NCBI RefSeq assembly: GCF_032027425.1 | Contig: NZ_JAVSJA010000001.1 | Location: 3,422,001 to 3,486,000, forward strand | DNA from: Microcystis wesenbergii NRERC-220 | GTDB taxonomy: Bacteria; Cyanobacteriota; Cyanobacteriia; Cyanobacteriales; Microcystaceae | Reading direction: 5' to 3' | Length of the DNA stretch: 64,000 bases | In this document: piece by piece, positions 44,579 through 54,375 of the stretch | Layout: every line of letters begins with the position of its first letter | Position numbering within the stretch: the first letter of the stretch is position 1 | Notes under the pieces: generated by a model | The model's database searches: none | Told to the model about the DNA's origin: nothing | Seen by the model: the letters and a program-made list of their open reading frames with translations, nothing else | Made by a program: the position numbers and the translations under genes

Positions 44579-45877
44579 TTACTGCGGGAAGAGAATCTCG
44601 ATACCCTGTTGATTAAACCTATCAAGAATAACACAATTAATATCACTAATGACTCGCTTTTTCCTATTAACATCATCCAACCAGAACTTTAATTCAAAGT
44701 TTAAACTAGAATGATCAAAATTAAGAAAAAAGGCTACTGGTTGCGGGTTTTTAAGTATATGAGGATGTTGGTCAGCAATGTCTAGCAATAAATTCATCAC
44801 CTGTTGAGCGTTAGAATTATAACCAACTCCGATAACAATTGAACAATAAATCAAGTTATCACTACCCGTATAGGTGGTGACATCCTCAGTAAAAAACTTT
44901 TGATTGGGAATAATTTTTTCGGAATTGTCTGTAAGAATTTGCACCGTTGTCGCTCGAATACCTAGCTTTTTTACCTGAGAAGTCTGTCCTTCAATATTAA
45001 TGATATCACCGGGTTTGAGAACTTTTTCAAATAATAGTAAAATACCGCTAATGAAATTATTTACTACTTCCTGCATACCGAAACCAATACCCACCGATAA
45101 ACCGCCAGTAATTGCCGCTATTGCCGTTCCATTAACTCCCACATAACCCAAGATGATAATAAAACCTAAGACAATGAAAAAATAACGTCCTAACAGTAAA
45201 GTTGCTTCAATTTCACCGCGACTCACTTGCTGATTTAAAATAGCAATACTCAGAATTATACTCTCTACAAGAATAACAATAATTACCAGAAAATAGGGAG
45301 CTATTATCAAAATGAATATGCTGCTCAATGTGATCGGACTATTGAATAAATTGAAGGGAGATACTTGGGCAATTTCCTGAATATTATTGTAGAAACCAAT
45401 AATGGTTCTCAGGAGGAATAATACCAATAAAGGTGCTAAAAGCCGAAAATGATAATATTTAATTTTATTGACGGAAAACTTGGCGTATAATCCAGCTAAT
45501 AAACCACGATAAACTAAATAAAAACACATTAGTTCTATAGAGAAATTAATCATTCCTCTTGTCCAGTTTTGACTGGAAAAAATTAGATAATTTAAGTCAA
45601 GTAAAATTAGGCTAATAACTGGAAAATTAAGAAACTGTATCAGGATAGCAAAATATTGACTTAGGGTTAACTTTTTATCACTATGGATAAAACTGGTGAC
45701 GTGAGGAAATCTTTTTTTTAAGCAATACCATAACCATTTTGATAATAACCAAGCAAGAATTAAAGACAGAAAAATGATCGTTAATTGACTTTGAACATTT
45801 CTGCGTCCTAAAAATAATAATTGGTTAGCAATTATTTCCGAAAGAGAGGGAATATTGTTGTTCATATTACTGATCAA
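44579..45877 (-). CDS. MscS-family mechanosensitive channel
   Basis: 432 residues. Several membrane segments (about 20-45, 60-100, 110-200, 225-275) are followed by the MscS core: GGLSVGIGFGMQEVVNNFISGILLL (pore helix with Gly/Ala spacing), then VLKPGDIINIEGQTSQVKKLGIRAT and the cytosolic beta/alpha domain (IIPNQKF). It likely opens on membrane tension to release ions. It overlaps the solute-binding-protein gene by 11 bases, so both are cotranscribed. Confidence 0.9.
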   Translation of the reverse strand: MISNMNNNIPSLSEIIANQLLFLGRRNVQSQLTIIFLSLILAWLLSKWLWYCLKKRFPHVTSFIHSDKKLTLSQYFAILIQFLNFPVISLILLDLNYLIFSSQNWTRGMINFSIELMCFYLVYRGLLAGLYAKFSVNKIKYYHFRLLAPLLVLFLLRTIIGFYNNIQEIAQVSPFNLFNSPITLSSIFILIIAPYFLVIIVILVESIILSIAILNQQVSRGEIEATLLLGRYFFIVLGFIIILGYVGVNGTAIAAITGGLSVGIGFGMQEVVNNFISGILLLFEKVLKPGDIINIEGQTSQVKKLGIRATTVQILTDNSEKIIPNQKFFTEDVTTYTGSDNLIYCSIVIGVGYNSNAQQVMNLLLDIADQHPHILKNPQPVAFFLNFDHSSLNFELKFWLDDVNRKKRVISDINCVILDRFNQQGIEILFPQ

Positions 45878-47141
45878 GACCTGATTGAATATAAAGTGTC
45901 AGTTTTTGGGCTGCTGCTGAGGGAGATATTTCACCAGCGATCACTCTTTCATACCAAAATTCTCCTTGTTCTAAAATTTGATTCAACTTTTCCCAATCAT
46001 CCAGAGGAACTGCCACGGCATTTTGAGATTGTTGTAATAATACCGATTCGATCGGTAGCAAATTTCCTTCGATCTGTACCCGTCGATTAGTGGGAATAAA
46101 ACTTTCTGTTTGGGTGATTGCTTGTAATTGTTGTTCGGGATTAGTGAAAAATTTTCCTAAAGCTAATCCCAAACTATTTTCATTATCACTATTGTTGCGA
46201 TTAAATACCATCACCCGTGTATAGAGAATTGGTGCTGCTTTACCTTGAGTTTCTTGGGGAAGTAAAGCGACTCTGAGATCATCTTTTAGGCTATTTTTTA
46301 AATCGGCAATTTCAATAGAATTACACACATAATAGGTTAAGCGGCCTCTAGCAAAGGCATCATGAAGTAATTCCCGTTGACGATTGAGGATAAAATTAGG
46401 CTGTGACGAGGCAAATTTTAGCCATTCTAGCCATTTTGCCCAACCATCTAAGCGAGGTTGCAGCCGACCCTGATCATCCCACAAATAGCCGCCAAAAATT
46501 GCCATTCCCCAAAAAGTATCTTCAAAAGAGGACACCATCCCCACAGAATAGCCTTTGCGCGCACGTTCCACTAATCCCCCTAAACTGCTGGGAGGTTGCT
46601 TCAGCAGCGGATCGGTACTAACTTGTAATTTTCTTTGATTATAACACAGTACATTAGTACGAGAACCTAAAGGAATGCCATAGATTTTTCCTTGATAGCT
46701 AACTTGTTTCAGCGTCGGGGGATAATAAATAGATAAATCTAGATTTTTCTGGTCAATTTCCTTCAGTACCCCTTGGGATACTAATCTGGGTATATTTTTC
46801 GAAAAAATTAGAATAACACTCGCACCTAATCCGCTTTGAGATTGTTTAAAAAAAAGTTCGGGTATCTCATCGATAGGAATAGCTTGTTCAAGAATTGTCA
46901 CCTGCGGATTTAATTTTCTAAACTCTTGCAAAACGAGACCTAATAATTTAGTTAAATTTCCCTCTTCTGGATACCAAACCAAAAGGGTTCCTTGCCGTTG
47001 CTCCGATGATTGGTTAGGAAGATCACTAAAACAAGCATAAAGAAAAATTGGCATCAAGATAAAAAGCAATAGGAGCGATATAATTCTCCTTAGTTTTTTA
47101 CTTCTCCAAGCAGTTTTAACTCTGAGCATTAGGGATTGCAT
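45867..47141 (-). CDS. Extracellular solute-binding lipoprotein (sugar-type ABC binding protein)
   Basis: 424 residues. A hydrophobic leader with lipobox-like LYAC (about residue 37) is followed by a type I/MalE-like binding protein fold (TLLVWYPEEGNLTKLLGLVLQEF ... SYQGKIYGIPLGSRTNVLCYN ... AIFGGYLWDDQGR). No ABC permease or ATPase lies next to it. Its partner is an MscS channel, which is unusual. It could serve as an extracellular sensor domain protein or depend on a distant transporter. The start at 47141 (or the internal MLRVKTAW) is not settled. Confidence 0.85.
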   Translation of the reverse strand: MQSLMLRVKTAWRSKKLRRIISLLLLFILMPIFLYACFSDLPNQSSEQRQGTLLVWYPEEGNLTKLLGLVLQEFRKLNPQVTILEQAIPIDEIPELFFKQSQSGLGASVILIFSKNIPRLVSQGVLKEIDQKNLDLSIYYPPTLKQVSYQGKIYGIPLGSRTNVLCYNQRKLQVSTDPLLKQPPSSLGGLVERARKGYSVGMVSSFEDTFWGMAIFGGYLWDDQGRLQPRLDGWAKWLEWLKFASSQPNFILNRQRELLHDAFARGRLTYYVCNSIEIADLKNSLKDDLRVALLPQETQGKAAPILYTRVMVFNRNNSDNENSLGLALGKFFTNPEQQLQAITQTESFIPTNRRVQIEGNLLPIESVLLQQSQNAVAVPLDDWEKLNQILEQGEFWYERVIAGEISPSAAAQKLTLYIQSGLDQ

Positions 47142-47275
47142 TGATCGTGATCCTTCAAAAATCTTGCTGTCTATTCATAGTATCATGAAAGTGTAACCAA
47201 TAATCTTGTTATTTTCTAACACTCTAATATCCAGTTTAATGCACTACGGTTCACAGTAAATACTCAACCTGAAAG

Positions 47276-47452
47276 CTATTCTTGCTCCCTGGCAGGAATC
47301 ATTAAATAACTACCTCTTAAAAACCCAAGTGAACCCCATAAAAAAGACAAATTTGTTCGCCATTCCTGACAGCAAACAATTATTACTTGTCCGAAAAAGC
47401 CGAAAATAATGCCGCTCAAAAAGCCAAGATAACCACCTAAATTTAACACCAC
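47276..47452 (-). CDS. Possible small membrane protein or gene remnant
   Basis: From a GTG at 47452 the frame reads VVLNLGGYLGFLSGIIFGFF and GQVIIVCCQEW then WGSLGFLRGSYLMIPAREQE. It has two hydrophobic stretches and stops at 47276. The open frame reaches upstream to a stop with no ATG. It may be the tail of a decayed membrane gene or a real 58-residue protein with a weak start. I do not recognise a family. Confidence 0.3.
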   Translation of the reverse strand: MVLNLGGYLGFLSGIIFGFFGQVIIVCCQEWRTNLSFLWGSLGFLRGSYLMIPAREQE

Positions 47453-47894
47453 GATCCCCCATCTATATCTTTAAAATGCCAAGACCAATAACTAAGTAGT
47501 CGTGCAAAATTAATTTCCTAGTGAAGATAGGCAAGAGGCAAGAGGCAAGAGGCAAGAGGTGGTTAGATATGTGTAATTAATTTTGCTTAGGTACTTATAA
47601 CAAACTTCAACAACAGCTAAATAACTGGGTTGTTCAGAACATATTATGCTAAATTACTTAGTTATTAAGGATAGGGCCAAGTCCATAGGCCAATACTTGA
47701 TCTAGGGACCTAAGGCTTGCTCCCCCTCCCAACCTTTTCAGGAAAAAACTTAGTCAGAACCACGGTATAGCGCACCTAAATAAAATGTCAACCCCCTCCG
47801 TTTGCCGTCGTGCGACACCTCACTTCTAGGGCCTACCCGTTCACGTCTTTACTTATCACCGAGATCCAGCATTAAATGAAGGTAATTCAACTCT
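47453..47894. other. Gene-free stretch with AGGCAAG tandem repeat
   Basis: Holds about four AGGCAAG units (47527-47560) and otherwise unremarkable A+T-rich DNA turning G+C-richer toward the next gene. The segment at 47690-47870 could contain the promoter of the ClC gene, but no consensus stands out. Confidence 0.5.
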
Positions 47895-49238
47895 ATGGCA
47901 AATGATAAACCACAACCTCTGTTAACTAGGATAGGCCGCTGGGCTGTTGCTGGTCTGCTCGGCGGTTTGATCGGCTCTCTGGCTGCGGTACTGCTGACCC
48001 AGGCGATCAAGCAAACCCTCGATATTGCCTCTAGACTGGATAGCGTTTGGCGACTGCTGCTGCCTCTGGTGGGCGTTACCTTAGCAGTGCTAGTCCTGTT
48101 TGGACTGGGTAGGGGGCAACCCGTGCAGACCTTAGCTCCCCGGGGGGCGACTTCCTCTGGCCGCTGGGGTTCTCTCATGGACTGGTACTCCTTCCCCCAT
48201 GACATTGCTCGCGCCGATTTGACCGGTGACGTGGTCAACGCATCCGGTGCCGAAGAGCGCTTCCCCTGGAATCTAGCCCCCTTGCGCGCCCTAGCCATCC
48301 TCTCCACTGTTGGGCTGGGGGCGCCCATGGGAACAGAATCACCAGCGGCTCATATTGGCGTGGCGACGGGAACCTGGTTAGGTAGCACAAATCCAGCCCT
48401 GGGTCAACTGGTGCGGCCGCTGGCCATCGGCGGCGGTGCGGCCAGTGTTTCTGCCCTGATGGGAATCCCTCTGGTGGGCAGCTTCTTTATGTTTGAGTTG
48501 AGTCAGCGACGCCAGGTTCCGATCACCCCGGAGCGAGTGGCGGCGATGTTAGCCGGGGGACTGGTGGGATGGGGAGTCAACGCTGCCTTTAAGCTGCAAC
48601 TGATCCGGCTGGTCGTGCCGCAGGTTGCCCCGACTGACTTCGGGGATGCGGTGGGTGCCACTTTGTTGATCGGATTGGTCGTCGGCACGATTACAGCCCT
48701 CACCGGTGAGGCGATCTACTGGGCCAGAGGCTTGCGGGACAGGCCCGCCACTCGTCTCCTGATCGGTGGCCTGGTGATGCTATTCTTGGCGATCGTGATC
48801 GGACAGGTGGCGACCCCCGCAGCGGCTTTTGGACCAGGGGGAGCCGCTATCGTCTGGGCCGAAAACATTGAAACGACTCCTTATCACCTGTTGGCGGTAG
48901 CTCTGCTCCGGGCTGCCGCCACCACCGCTGCCGTTTTAGCCGGGGGCTGTGGTGGCGTGTTTGTCCCTTTTCTGGCGATCGGCGACCTCAGTGGCCGGGT
49001 GTTCGCAACCACCTTTGAGATTTCGGGGGATCTGGCCGGTGCGGCGGGGGCAGCAGCCGGTATTGCTGGCGGCTATCGCCTACCTTTGACCGCCGTGGCG
49101 ATGGTACTGGGGGTAGGGGGTCCGGGGGCGGCCCAGCTAACCTGCCTTGCTACAGTGGTCGTCGCCGCCCTTTCGGGATTGGTGGCCGCACGGGCAGCCA
49201 ATCAACTCTCCAGTTCCCTGCGGGCAATGATCCGCTAG
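47895..49238 (+). CDS. ClC-family chloride channel/transporter, G+C-rich
   Basis: 447 residues with 10 or more membrane helices. ClC selectivity-filter motifs can be seen in modified form: GAPMGTESPAAHIG (for GxEGP) and GGCGGVFVPFLAIG (GxFxP). The protein probably moves chloride or exchanges it for protons. The gene is visibly richer in G+C and in GGG/GCC codons than the genes on either side, a sign of recent transfer. A weak hairpin (CGATCGC/GCGATCG) follows it. Confidence 0.85.
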   Translation: MANDKPQPLLTRIGRWAVAGLLGGLIGSLAAVLLTQAIKQTLDIASRLDSVWRLLLPLVGVTLAVLVLFGLGRGQPVQTLAPRGATSSGRWGSLMDWYSFPHDIARADLTGDVVNASGAEERFPWNLAPLRALAILSTVGLGAPMGTESPAAHIGVATGTWLGSTNPALGQLVRPLAIGGGAASVSALMGIPLVGSFFMFELSQRRQVPITPERVAAMLAGGLVGWGVNAAFKLQLIRLVVPQVAPTDFGDAVGATLLIGLVVGTITALTGEAIYWARGLRDRPATRLLIGGLVMLFLAIVIGQVATPAAAFGPGGAAIVWAENIETTPYHLLAVALLRAAATTAAVLAGGCGGVFVPFLAIGDLSGRVFATTFEISGDLAGAAGAAAGIAGGYRLPLTAVAMVLGVGGPGAAQLTCLATVVVAALSGLVAARAANQLSSSLRAMIR

Positions 49239-49345
49239 AAGCCACGGTCAGGTCTCCACTGAGCCGAAAATTTAGGTGATCGCGGTTGTTAGTTGGTGAA
49301 GAATTGGGCGGGTAATTGCCTCCTTTAATCTCATCCCCCTAAAAA

Positions 49346-49390
49346 CGATCGCCCTTAGCTCCAGCAGCAAACTGCGATCGCCTTTTATCG
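49346..49390. terminator. Possible bidirectional terminator between ClC and DUF29 genes
   Basis: CGATCGC (49346-49352) pairs with GCGATCG (49374-49380), preceded by AAAAA and followed by CCTTTT. The genes converge here. The 21-base loop is long, so the call is tentative. Confidence 0.35.
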
Positions 49391-49816
49391 TTCCGACAAA
49401 TGAAGAGAACGATTTAAAATATTCTCAATGCCGTAGGGACAAACGGGTGGAAACTCTAATCCCGTCTCTCTAAAGGCATCGCAACAAGCAACAGCATAGA
49501 GTTTAAATAGGCTTTCATCGGTTAAATATCCCTTTAAACTGGGGCTATCGTCCAAATAGAGCCTAATATTAGCCCGTTCTCGTTGAATAGTTCCCAGCCA
49601 ACTGCGGGATCGCCGTTGAGGTTGATAGTCCCACTTTAATAAATGATGCAAAATTAATCTTAGACTAGCGAGTAAGCGATCGCGCTCCCGTTTCGACAAA
49701 TCCCGCACCTCTTCGACTAAATTCTCAATATCCAACTCGGCAAACCGACCAGAGGCTAATAAATCGGCCATTTGTTCGGCCCAAAGTCCAAAGTCTTGCT
49801 CATAGGATGCCGTCAT
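49385..49816 (-). CDS. DUF29 family protein
   Basis: 143 residues from ATG 49816 (MTASYEQDFGLWAEQMADLL); the longer in-frame start at 49840 is less likely. The helical pattern LDIENLVEEVRDLSKRERDRL and LRLILHHLLKWDYQPQRRS is the signature of DUF29, a family often present in dozens of copies in cyanobacteria and of unknown role. The gene is complete and stands alone. Confidence 0.9.
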   Translation of the reverse strand: MTASYEQDFGLWAEQMADLLASGRFAELDIENLVEEVRDLSKRERDRLLASLRLILHHLLKWDYQPQRRSRSWLGTIQRERANIRLYLDDSPSLKGYLTDESLFKLYAVACCDAFRETGLEFPPVCPYGIENILNRSLHLSER

Positions 49817-49894
49817 CGATTTATCTCCTTCTAAGCTCAATTAACATTATATTAATAATCCGCCAAAAGTGAGGGCTTAAAAACGGATTTACTA

Positions 49895-51646
49895 TCATAA
49901 TGTGTTGTTTTCTTGATTGTCTGAAGATTGAACGCGAAAGGGAGGCGCAACATAATCGGAAGGTAAATAATTTTCGGGAATGGTTGTTGTATTTCCATCT
50001 CGTAGGGAGGTGTAACTGGGAGAGAGAATCTCAATCCCGGCTTCATTACACTTATCTTGAATATTTTGATGGAGTTCTGAATAAATTATTACCATCAAAT
50101 TGGGTTGGTTAGTGTAAGCATTTAATTGATAACTGATGTAAAAATTATCTAGGCTAGTTTGCAGGACAAAAGGTGCGGGTTCTTTGAGAATATGCTCAGT
50201 TTCTAGAGCAGCTTCAATTAAGGTTTTGTGGGCTTTTCGCCAAGGCAGATCGTACCCTAGGGTAATCGTTGTCTGAATAATTAGATTTCTGTTTAATTCC
50301 CGCGAGGAAATACTAAAGTTAATCACATTACTACTTAATAAAGATGAGTTAGGAATAGTAATGATTTTATTAGTGGGAGTGCAAATGCGAATGACTAGGA
50401 AGTTTTTTTCAATTAGATCGCCAATTACATCTCCTACCTGAATGTGATCTCCGATGCGAAAGGCACGGGTATAGATAAGAATAATTCCCCCAATGACATT
50501 GGCGATTGCCGAAGTAGAACCAAGGGATAAAAGAAGACCGAGAAAAACAGAAACACCTCGGAAAGCAGGGGAATCAAAACCGGGTAAATAGGGAAAAGCC
50601 ACTATTGCTGCTAAGGCAATAATTATGACTAATAGGAGATTGTAAGTAGGTTTAGCCCAATCAGTATAAAAACCAGGAATAACCAGATTTCCTCTTTCTA
50701 TTGCTGTAAAAAAGGGCTTGATTAGCCGGATTAAGTAGTAAGTTATAAAAATGATTATGGCAATAATAAAGGCATTGGGAAGATATTGGCCAATCGACGA
50801 TAAAACCAGTTCTAATGATTGAGAAAAATAACCTAAAATACTCTCGCTAAAAACTCTTGTCCAGGGAAATAAACTAAGTACAAATGTGGCATAATGAAAT
50901 AATAATAAAAACAGAACAAATAAGCGAATTATCCGAAAAACTCGCAGCCAAAAAAAGCTGATTTTAGAGGAAGATACAATCTCGATATTCCCGATTTGAA
51001 TGCCCGGTGTCAAGGATTCAATCAAACGTCTAATGAAGGGAAATAGCTTCCCTGAAATTTTGATAACTGCAAAGCTAATAATCAAGAAAGCAAAGGTGGC
51101 TATAACCGTATAAATGATATTCTTAAGTAGTTGTTCGGGTTTTCGATCTTGGCGATATTGAGCGATAGCGACCTGAATTTTTTGTAAAGCTTGTTGAGCT
51201 AAAACCTCCGGCGTTGAACGATAGGCTTTTGCATCTCGCTCCGTCACCGTTAGAATTACTTCTTGATCTACACTTAAATAAAGTGAGTTATCATCAGGAA
51301 TCTGCTCAATTGTCAGGTTCTCAATAGGAATAGAATCATTTTGAGCAATTCTTTCAATTCTCCGGGTAATAGCGTTAGCTCTCTCCTCCGCCGAAAATGA
51401 AGAAACTCCCCGCCGGATAAAAAAGAGAGTTTTTCCATCTAACATAACTGGAAAGCCGTCAATTTTGTTTTCCGGTTGTGTCGGATTTTGAGCTATTCCC
51501 AAAAGAGGGGAGGTTAGAGTCAGTAGTAAAACTACAAAAAATATTAGCAAGGTATGCCCAATTTTTTTCATCCATCCTCTAGCTTTAGATGGTGTAGTTG
51601 GCATTAAATATCTTTGATTAATATCGACAGCTGGTACAAATTGCAT
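49895..51646 (-). CDS. MscS-family mechanosensitive channel, larger type
   Basis: 583 residues (a start at 51571, MKKIGHTLLIFFVVLLLTL, would give a cleaner signal peptide). A periplasmic N-terminal domain of about 110 residues (FPVMLDGKTLFFIRRGVSSF) precedes five or so membrane segments. The MscS core follows (FLGLLLSLGSTSAIANVIGGIILIYTRAFRIGDHIQVGDVIGDL, then ITIPNSSLLSSNVINFS). The pore helix reads LGSTSAIANVIGGII, close to but not identical with the other MscS here. It is likely involved in osmotic release. Confidence 0.9.
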   Translation of the reverse strand: MQFVPAVDINQRYLMPTTPSKARGWMKKIGHTLLIFFVVLLLTLTSPLLGIAQNPTQPENKIDGFPVMLDGKTLFFIRRGVSSFSAEERANAITRRIERIAQNDSIPIENLTIEQIPDDNSLYLSVDQEVILTVTERDAKAYRSTPEVLAQQALQKIQVAIAQYRQDRKPEQLLKNIIYTVIATFAFLIISFAVIKISGKLFPFIRRLIESLTPGIQIGNIEIVSSSKISFFWLRVFRIIRLFVLFLLLFHYATFVLSLFPWTRVFSESILGYFSQSLELVLSSIGQYLPNAFIIAIIIFITYYLIRLIKPFFTAIERGNLVIPGFYTDWAKPTYNLLLVIIIALAAIVAFPYLPGFDSPAFRGVSVFLGLLLSLGSTSAIANVIGGIILIYTRAFRIGDHIQVGDVIGDLIEKNFLVIRICTPTNKIITIPNSSLLSSNVINFSISSRELNRNLIIQTTITLGYDLPWRKAHKTLIEAALETEHILKEPAPFVLQTSLDNFYISYQLNAYTNQPNLMVIIYSELHQNIQDKCNEAGIEILSPSYTSLRDGNTTTIPENYLPSDYVAPPFRVQSSDNQENNTL

Positions 51647-51925
51647 AGGATTAAGTCAGATTTTTTTGTGTGTAGTCGGGTAAGATTTAGGCATTACTGT
51701 CCTCGATCATACCAATTTTCAATAGTTGTGACTAACATCTGAAAGCCCGATTCCCCTCTGAGAGAGGAATCGCGCTTCGGAATAATTAACTAAGTCTGTC
51801 ATCACTTTTGAAAAATGACATAAAGTACAGAAATACTAAGTTAAGACAGGAGTGGAAAAATTAGCAAAACTTTGTAAGGGTTGCCAATATTTAGGAAATT
51901 TAAGCGAGTTTTTCCTCAACATCTG

Positions 51926-53329
51926 TTAGTGATGGAAATGGGAACCAGATAATTTTGACTGATAATTAGACTGAGATTTAAAGAAGGCGATCGCTGACTG
52001 AAGATCCCGCAACAACAGAGCCGCCATATCGCGACTAAATCCCTCTTTGATCACCACGCGCTGCACGGTTAAATCTTGGCGATTTTTGGGCATTGTATAG
52101 GCAGGAACCAACCAACCCCGCTCGCGCAATTTATCGGCTAAATCGAATAAACTATAATTAGCTTGATCGCTAATTGTCTCCTTTAATTTCCAAGCAAAAA
52201 CCGGAATAGTGCTGCCATCGGTGATTAATTCAAACGGTCCGATCTTAGCGATTTCCCCCGATAAATACAGAGCCGTATCTCGACAGGCTTGATGAATTTG
52301 TCGATAACCCTCTTTGCCCAAGCGTAAAAAATTATAATATTGAGCGACTACTTGATTGCCGGGACGAGAAAAATTAAGAGCAAAATTAGGCAGATCACCG
52401 CCTAAATAATTACAATGAAAAATTAATTCTTCTGGCAATTCTTGCCGATCTCGCCAGATAATCCAACCGACACCGGGATAGACTAAACCGTATTTATGCC
52501 CGGAAGCATTAATCGATTTAACCCATTTGAGGCGAAAATCCCAGACTAAATCGGGATCGAGAAAAGGGGCGATAAAACCACCACTAGCACCATCGACGTG
52601 CAGGGGAACTTGCCAGCCGGTTTCTCTGTTCAATTTTTCTAGGGCATCATTAATTTCTTGGACGGGTTCGTAACTACCATCAAAGGTACTACCCATAATG
52701 GCAATTACCCCGATCGTATTCTCATCAATTAGTTTAATTGCTTCGGTCGCATTGAGATGAAAACGATTCCCTTCCATCGGCACAAAACGCGGTTCTACCT
52801 CCCAATAACGACAGAATTTTTCCCAACAAACTTGCACATTAATGCCCATGACTAAATTAGGTTTATCGGTGGGTTTACCCTCTTTTTGTCGGCGTTTGCG
52901 CCACTGCCATTTTAAAGCCATGCCTCCCAACATCGCCGCTTCACTGGAACCAATGGTAGAACAACCGGTTGCCGCTTCGCTTTCGGGAGCATTCCAGAGT
53001 CTAGCGATCATATTCACACAACGCAGTTCAATTTCGGCGGTTTGTGGGTATTCATCCTTGTCGATCATGTTTTTATCGAAGGTTTCCGCCATTAATTGTT
53101 TGGCTTCCGGTTCCATCCAAGTGGTGACAAAAGTAGCCAGATTCAGGCGAGAATTACCATCAAGGGCGAGTTCATCGCGGATTAAATTGTACGCCACCGC
53201 CGGCGGCATTTCTCCCTCGGGAATCTCGTATTTAGGTACAGCGGAAGTCAGGGCGCGAGAAGCATAGGTGGGGGTAATTAGTGTCTCTTCCGGACTCAGG
53301 CGATCGAGATTAATTTTCTGATGAACCAT
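51926..53329 (-). CDS. gadB: Glutamate decarboxylase
   Basis: 467 residues. This PLP enzyme converts glutamate to GABA and consumes a proton. The PLP lysine is Lys279 in SINASGHKYG, with Asp246 (HVDGASGG) and TIGSSEAAMLGG. The family-typical end is SGSHFHH. Length equals bacterial GadB. No glutamate/GABA antiporter is adjacent. In cyanobacteria the enzyme feeds the GABA shunt. Confidence 0.95.
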   Translation of the reverse strand: MVHQKINLDRLSPEETLITPTYASRALTSAVPKYEIPEGEMPPAVAYNLIRDELALDGNSRLNLATFVTTWMEPEAKQLMAETFDKNMIDKDEYPQTAEIELRCVNMIARLWNAPESEAATGCSTIGSSEAAMLGGMALKWQWRKRRQKEGKPTDKPNLVMGINVQVCWEKFCRYWEVEPRFVPMEGNRFHLNATEAIKLIDENTIGVIAIMGSTFDGSYEPVQEINDALEKLNRETGWQVPLHVDGASGGFIAPFLDPDLVWDFRLKWVKSINASGHKYGLVYPGVGWIIWRDRQELPEELIFHCNYLGGDLPNFALNFSRPGNQVVAQYYNFLRLGKEGYRQIHQACRDTALYLSGEIAKIGPFELITDGSTIPVFAWKLKETISDQANYSLFDLADKLRERGWLVPAYTMPKNRQDLTVQRVVIKEGFSRDMAALLLRDLQSAIAFFKSQSNYQSKLSGSHFHH

Positions 53330-53357
53330 AACTTCCTTAATAAAATATCTTTTTTGC

Positions 53358-53965
53358 TTAGAGTAAATTACCGATCATGCCAAAAATAATAGCAATAATC
53401 GAGACGGATAAAAAATAGGAAAGCATCCCGTCGGTTGCTACCAGCCGCCGCATCGCCGTACTATTAATACTTGTATCGGAGGTTTGATAACAAGCCACCA
53501 TACAAAAACCTTGATAGAGAAATTCCGTCCAATTAGGTCGATCGCAATCGGGAAAAACTAGGCCCTTACCATCATGATAGTAGCGCACTGCATATTCTTG
53601 GCTGTAGATCAGTTGTATGGCTAACCAAGCACTAATAATACCCAAAAAACCACAAGCAAAATGAACGATGGCGTGTTCGGAAGCGAGCAGATAAATTAAT
53701 AGTCCGAAACTGCTGATCGTATAAAATAGGGATTCCAGAAATGCCACCGATGATTGGGAGATTTTAATAGTTCTAACTGCCAGGGGGCAACGCCAGAAAT
53801 TCTGTAAGCTAGTAACATAATTGCCACTATTAAAGCGAAAAGAAAAGCTAAAACCAGTCGCAGAGTATTTGTCACCGGCAGCATTAAGACCATCAGAGCG
53901 ACAATTATTTGACAGAGGCAGCGAATTTGAGTATAGCTTGGTTTTCTAGAGGTTTTTTTGATCAT
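53358..53965 (-). pseudogene. DUF1345 family membrane protein gene split by a frameshift
   Basis: The upstream frame (53965 down to 53696) gives the start and first helices (RCLCQIIVALMVLMLPVTN ... LAYRISGVAPWQLELLKSPN). The other frame (53747 down to 53358) gives the rest with the family's hallmark tail (LVFPDCDRPNWTEFLYQGF, CMVACYQTSDTSINSTAMRR, FLSVSIIAIIFGMIGNLL). The two join if the frame changes near 53750-53765, where the second frame reads SSVAFLESLF. One base gained or lost explains it. Real loss of function or a sequence error cannot be told apart here. Confidence 0.75.
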
Positions 53966-54375
53966 AGATCAAAGCAGAATTATCCCTAACTATTCTCTCA
54001 TAAAAATCCGCTGGGTAAATTAAGCGATCGCTGCCAGTAATTCCTGGCGACTGTACTAACACTAAATCCTGTTTAAAAGCTATAGGAGAGTGGGGAGTGG
54101 AGAGCGCCAGATCGGGGAGTGGGGAGATGGGGGAGCCAATGTCAGCAGAAAGTTAGCAAAATCATCTAGTCACACCAGTCAATAAAACCCAGTAGCAATT
54201 CTATCTATCCTATGGCAAAAGTCAAAAAGTCATCAATAATAATATGCAAGGGTTAATTATTGCTACTATGGCAAGAGTGCTTCTTGCCTGACTTCCACCA
54301 GAAGTCTGTTTTTACCTTCGGGAATTGTCAAAACCGAGATGTAGTTACTCATTGAACACCACAAAGGCTAAAATT
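53966..54375. other. Intergenic stretch with ACTAAATCC repeat
   Basis: From 54061 it holds ACTAAATCCTGTTTAAAAGC and a following G-rich run (AGTGGGGAGTGG and GGGGAGATGGGGG), another copy of the dispersed repeat also seen at 33101 and 55681. The remaining bases before the next gene show nothing certain. Confidence 0.6.

Noticed and set aside
47849-48328. Minus-strand frame over the ClC gene start
   Set aside because: High-G+C shadow frame; the plus strand encodes a full ClC protein.
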